Assembly: GCA_032229885.1 (NCBI GenBank)
Contig: JAVYAJ010000184.1
Location: 1 to 8,838, forward strand
Direction: 5' to 3'
DNA from: Anammoximicrobium sp032229885
GTDB taxonomy: Bacteria > Planctomycetota > Planctomycetia > Pirellulales > Pirellulaceae
DNA length: 8,838 nt
Shown: positions 7,801-8,838 of the stretch, piece by piece
Numbering within the stretch: position 1 is the stretch's first letter
Layout of the letters: each line of letters starts with the position of its first letter
The notes under the pieces: model-generated
Seen by the model: the letters and a program-made list of their open reading frames with translations, nothing else
Databases searched by the model: none
Told to the model about the DNA's origin: nothing
Position numbers and translations under genes: made by a program

Positions 7801-8305
7801 CGTCGCGCCATTGTCGGTGGCCCTGGTTGTGGTCGTGCTGTACCTGGCGTTCATCTCGATCCGCGACGTGCTGATCGTGCTCGCCAACGTGGCGACGCTG
7901 GTCTGCGGCGGCGTGCTGGCCCTGTTGCTGGTCGGCGCCGATTTCAGCGTCTCGGCCGCCGTCGGGTTCATTTCGATCTTTGGCGTCGCCGTCATGAACG
8001 GCCTGATCGTGGTCTCCTCGATTCACCGTCTACGGCTGCACGGCATGTCGCTGGACGACGCCGTGCGCGAAGCGGCCATCAACCGTCTGCGGCCGATGCT
8101 CATGACGATTCTGACCGCGATCCTGGGGTTGTTGCCCGCCGCGCTGTCCACGCGGATCGGCTCGCAGAGCCAACAGCCGCTGGCCATCGTGGTCATCGGC
8201 GGCATGTTGATGTGCCTGATCCTCAACCAGTTCCTGACCCCCGTCTTATACTATGTCTTTCGCCAGCAGCCCCCGTCGCCCGAGTCCGCGCGCCTCGCGG
8301 AATAG
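4805..8305 (+). CDS. czcA: Heavy-metal RND efflux pump (CzcA/CusA family inner-membrane transporter)
   Basis: Proton-driven inner-membrane pump of 1166 aa that moves metal cations from periplasm or cytoplasm into the trans-envelope channel. The start is set by the family-typical MIENLIHWAIHNRLVTVL and TM1 (~13-33); no good RBS is visible. The first large periplasmic region (~35-400) is followed by TM2-TM6 (~408-565). TM4 reads GAVDFGILVDSSVIMVEN, with D464, D470 and E477 spaced like D402/D408/E415 of CzcA. TM7 (~594-613) leads into the second periplasmic region, with LPMLGREFMPQLEEGN and later PGVVDAGVFRIMG. TM8-TM12 span ~1000-1150. It is ~100 aa longer than CusA or CzcA through extra loops near 250-275, 320-347 and 855-910, the last Ala/Pro/Thr-rich. 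By an alignment recalled from memory, E. coli CusA M573, M623 and M672 correspond to V629, N680 and E737, arguing against a Cu(I)/Ag(I) pump. The family is certain; the symbol marks the CzcA-like type and the metal is not proven. Confidence 0.95.
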   Translation: MIENLIHWAIHNRLVTVLAALALGALGIYAFWNVNVEAYPDPAPAIVEVIAQFTGASAEEVERQVTIPLEVALSGMPGFDTMRSQSMFQLADVRCQFLYGTPLKDARQEVINRLRLAEIPDTVTPVISPTSPTGEIMRFSLQTPKTADGREIYTLNDLKSLQDFTLERRFRRVPRIADVGSYGGTLKRYEVQPDPARLQRYGITLQRLEQALSAANSNIGGQYISQGQTVQVVRGMGLIGLGKDPLEQALSMDDPLAAASYLRSEEARRIREIRRIVLASVNNVPIRVDDIVDGGPLQPEDVPGERGVVVGHHSRLGQIMISKPLTDAQGRERLDRNGQRRWQDEDDVVQGIVLLRKGEDSLPALHDVQQLVDELNNTPGNLLPGVKIAPYYDRTRLIHTTTDTVRENMFTGMSLVCIVLLMFLGNVRCALIVAINVPLAILVAFAALFLRGESANLLSIGAVDFGILVDSSVIMVENIYRYLSQGILADQPLNARIQHAANDIQRSLFFSTVIMVCAFLPLFTLEGPAGKIFKPMANTYAFALGGALVLAMTLSPVLCSLLLRNVRPKPASFLVRFLTYFYTRLLGSCLRRPSVTIVAFVGVLAATVVALPMLGREFMPQLEEGNIYVRGTFPLNASLEEVTHRVRFVRDVFKKYAEVESIAIQIGRPDDGTDPTGFYNVELYVPMKPRNQWPTPPGMTRRRTKEEITRLMNDELTRSLPGVNWNFSQYIRDNVMEAMSGVKGENSVKIIGPDLTKLEQLADAVVVGLTAVPGVVDAGVFRIMGQSNLNFPIDREKCARWNVSVSDVEDALATAVGGKALTQIIEGERSFDLTLRWPAPLRSDRQSILEIPVDVGTNAVETTPNPTLGPTLLTGAAAGPAPIGSEVAMPSQTGSARDAAFNDLSRSPRRRLRDLVTPLDEQGELDPTTGSFVQPGASTIYREQGHRLIAIKFGVEGRDLGSAVAAAQQATAKLVPPPYRLEWAGEFEEMERAERRLQIVAPLSVALVVVVLYLAFISIRDVLIVLANVATLVCGGVLALLLVGADFSVSAAVGFISIFGVAVMNGLIVVSSIHRLRLHGMSLDDAVREAAINRLRPMLMTILTAILGLLPAALSTRIGSQSQQPLAIVVIGGMLMCLILNQFLTPVLYYVFRQQPPSPESARLAE

Positions 8306-8556
8306 CCGAGCACGGACGCCGCGCGGCCAAGACGGGCCTCGCCCCCGCGGAACGCCGAAGGCCGCGTTGCCGTCGCGAAACCCCCGCGCCGCGGCCCGGC
8401 GCCTCGTGGGTCCACCGCACCGGCTGGGAGGCATTCACGATCCGAGAACTCTCCCGACAACGCCGCGTTATGCACTGGGCGGATCAGAACGGCGCTTTGT
8501 GAAGCGAGCCTCGGCCTCCGTTGGCCGCACGTTGCGTAACATTCGACCGGCCACTG
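8306..8556. other. Spacer after the pump gene, nothing recognised
   Basis: Very GC-rich. Frames on both strands are open only because of composition and do not match anything I know. There is no convincing terminator: small GC stems such as GGGC/GCCC occur but no T-run follows. The junction between the efflux locus and the glycosyltransferase stub must lie within or at the right edge of this stretch. Confidence 0.45.
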
Positions 8557-8640
8557 TCACCCACGCACCGATTCGATGCAGGCCCGGATGTTGGGCCGCT
8601 CGTTCTTGCACGGAATGATCACGGTCAGGCGCGTTTGCAT
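8557..8640 (-). pseudogene. N-terminal stub of a family 2 glycosyltransferase
   Basis: On the - strand an ATG at 8640-8638 opens 27 codons, then TGA (8559-8557). The peptide begins MQTR and continues LTVIIPCKNERPNIR, then a conserved-looking ACIESV. This is the first beta-strand and helix of GT2 (GT-A fold) enzymes, in particular the WaaE/KdtX-like type that adds sugars to envelope glycans. Normal members run on for 220 residues or more, with IADE... and a DSGSTDGT motif; here similarity stops at SVRG and I cannot find the remainder in any nearby frame. It therefore looks like a gene cut off by a rearrangement. Repeat copy C ends only 6 bp upstream of its start codon. A chance resemblance over 27 residues is possible but unlikely. 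Confidence 0.6.
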
Positions 8641-8646
8641 GGGAGT

Positions 8647-8838
8647 TAGAGCCTTGGTTCGTATCATGCGCGCGCGATGCGCGCATCTTGTACATTGGTC
8701 TGTGCAGTACACGTTCGGGTTACTCGCACTAACCCGCGTTAAGTGAAATTGGCATTGGATGACTGTTGCGCAGCACAGACGACAGGAAGCGTGTTGGCCG
8801 AAGGCCATCACCAACGTAGCCTGGGGCAACGCCCCAGG
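8647..8838 (-). repeat. Dispersed palindrome-rich repeat, copy C (inverted)
   Basis: Reverse-complement copy of repeat A that reaches the window end. The head hairpin is CCTGGGGCAACGCCCCAGG (8820-8838), GGCCGAAGGCC lies at 8796-8806, and the terminal GC dyad ATGCGCGC...GCGCGCAT (8666-8673/8679-8686) is perfect here. The outer 61 bp equal copy A exactly. With copy A it forms an inverted pair enclosing the whole efflux locus. Whether the repeat extends past 8838 cannot be seen. Confidence 0.85.

Noticed and set aside
8306..8420. Rho-independent terminator after the pump gene
   Set aside because: Only short GC stems with no T-run; nothing distinguishable from background in such GC-rich DNA.
25..8838. 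Classical composite transposon with insertion sequences at the ends
   Set aside because: The end repeats are ~190 bp and encode no transposase. No target duplication can be checked because only 24 bp lie outside copy A and none outside copy C.

Overview
The window is a high-GC bacterial stretch carrying one tripartite RND-type metal efflux locus in the order C-B-A, all on the + strand: an outer-membrane TolC-family lipoprotein (551-2239), a periplasmic membrane-fusion protein (3167-4549) and a CzcA/CusA-type inner-membrane pump (4805-8305). I infer a planctomycete of the Pirellulales type, because of the Gram-negative envelope machinery, the lipoprotein with a long Pro-rich linker, the extended pump with extra loops, the loose gene spacing and the style of the dispersed repeats. 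Nothing in the window proves the taxonomy.

Layout: copy A of a ~190-bp palindrome-rich repeat (25-214); a leader of ~335 bp without a gene; the outer-membrane gene with a strong ribosome binding site; a probable terminator (about 2292-2334); a ~930-bp spacer holding copy B of the repeat (core 2736-2898, with a second, inverted head at 2624-2667); a promoter-like sequence and the membrane-fusion gene; a 255-bp spacer that opens with a strong hairpin; the pump gene; a ~250-bp spacer with nothing recognisable; a 27-codon stub of a family 2 glycosyltransferase on the - strand (8557-8640); and copy C of the repeat, inverted (8647-8838). Copies A and C face each other around the whole efflux locus. 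Their first ~61 bp are identical.

The three proteins should form one proton-driven channel from inner membrane and periplasm to the outside. The pump has the D-x5-D-x6-E pattern of divalent-cation pumps of the CzcA type (D464, D470, E477). It lacks the methionine triad of E. coli CusA, so Zn/Co/Ni/Cd-type substrates are more likely than Cu(I)/Ag(I). No metal-responsive regulator is encoded here. The usual compact operon is broken up: the outer-membrane gene probably has its own transcript, separated from the other two by a terminator-like hairpin and repeat copy B.

The least explained part is the repeat family. Each copy is built from small dyads in a fixed order, one copy is inverted and directly abuts a broken glycosyltransferase gene, and no transposase is present.
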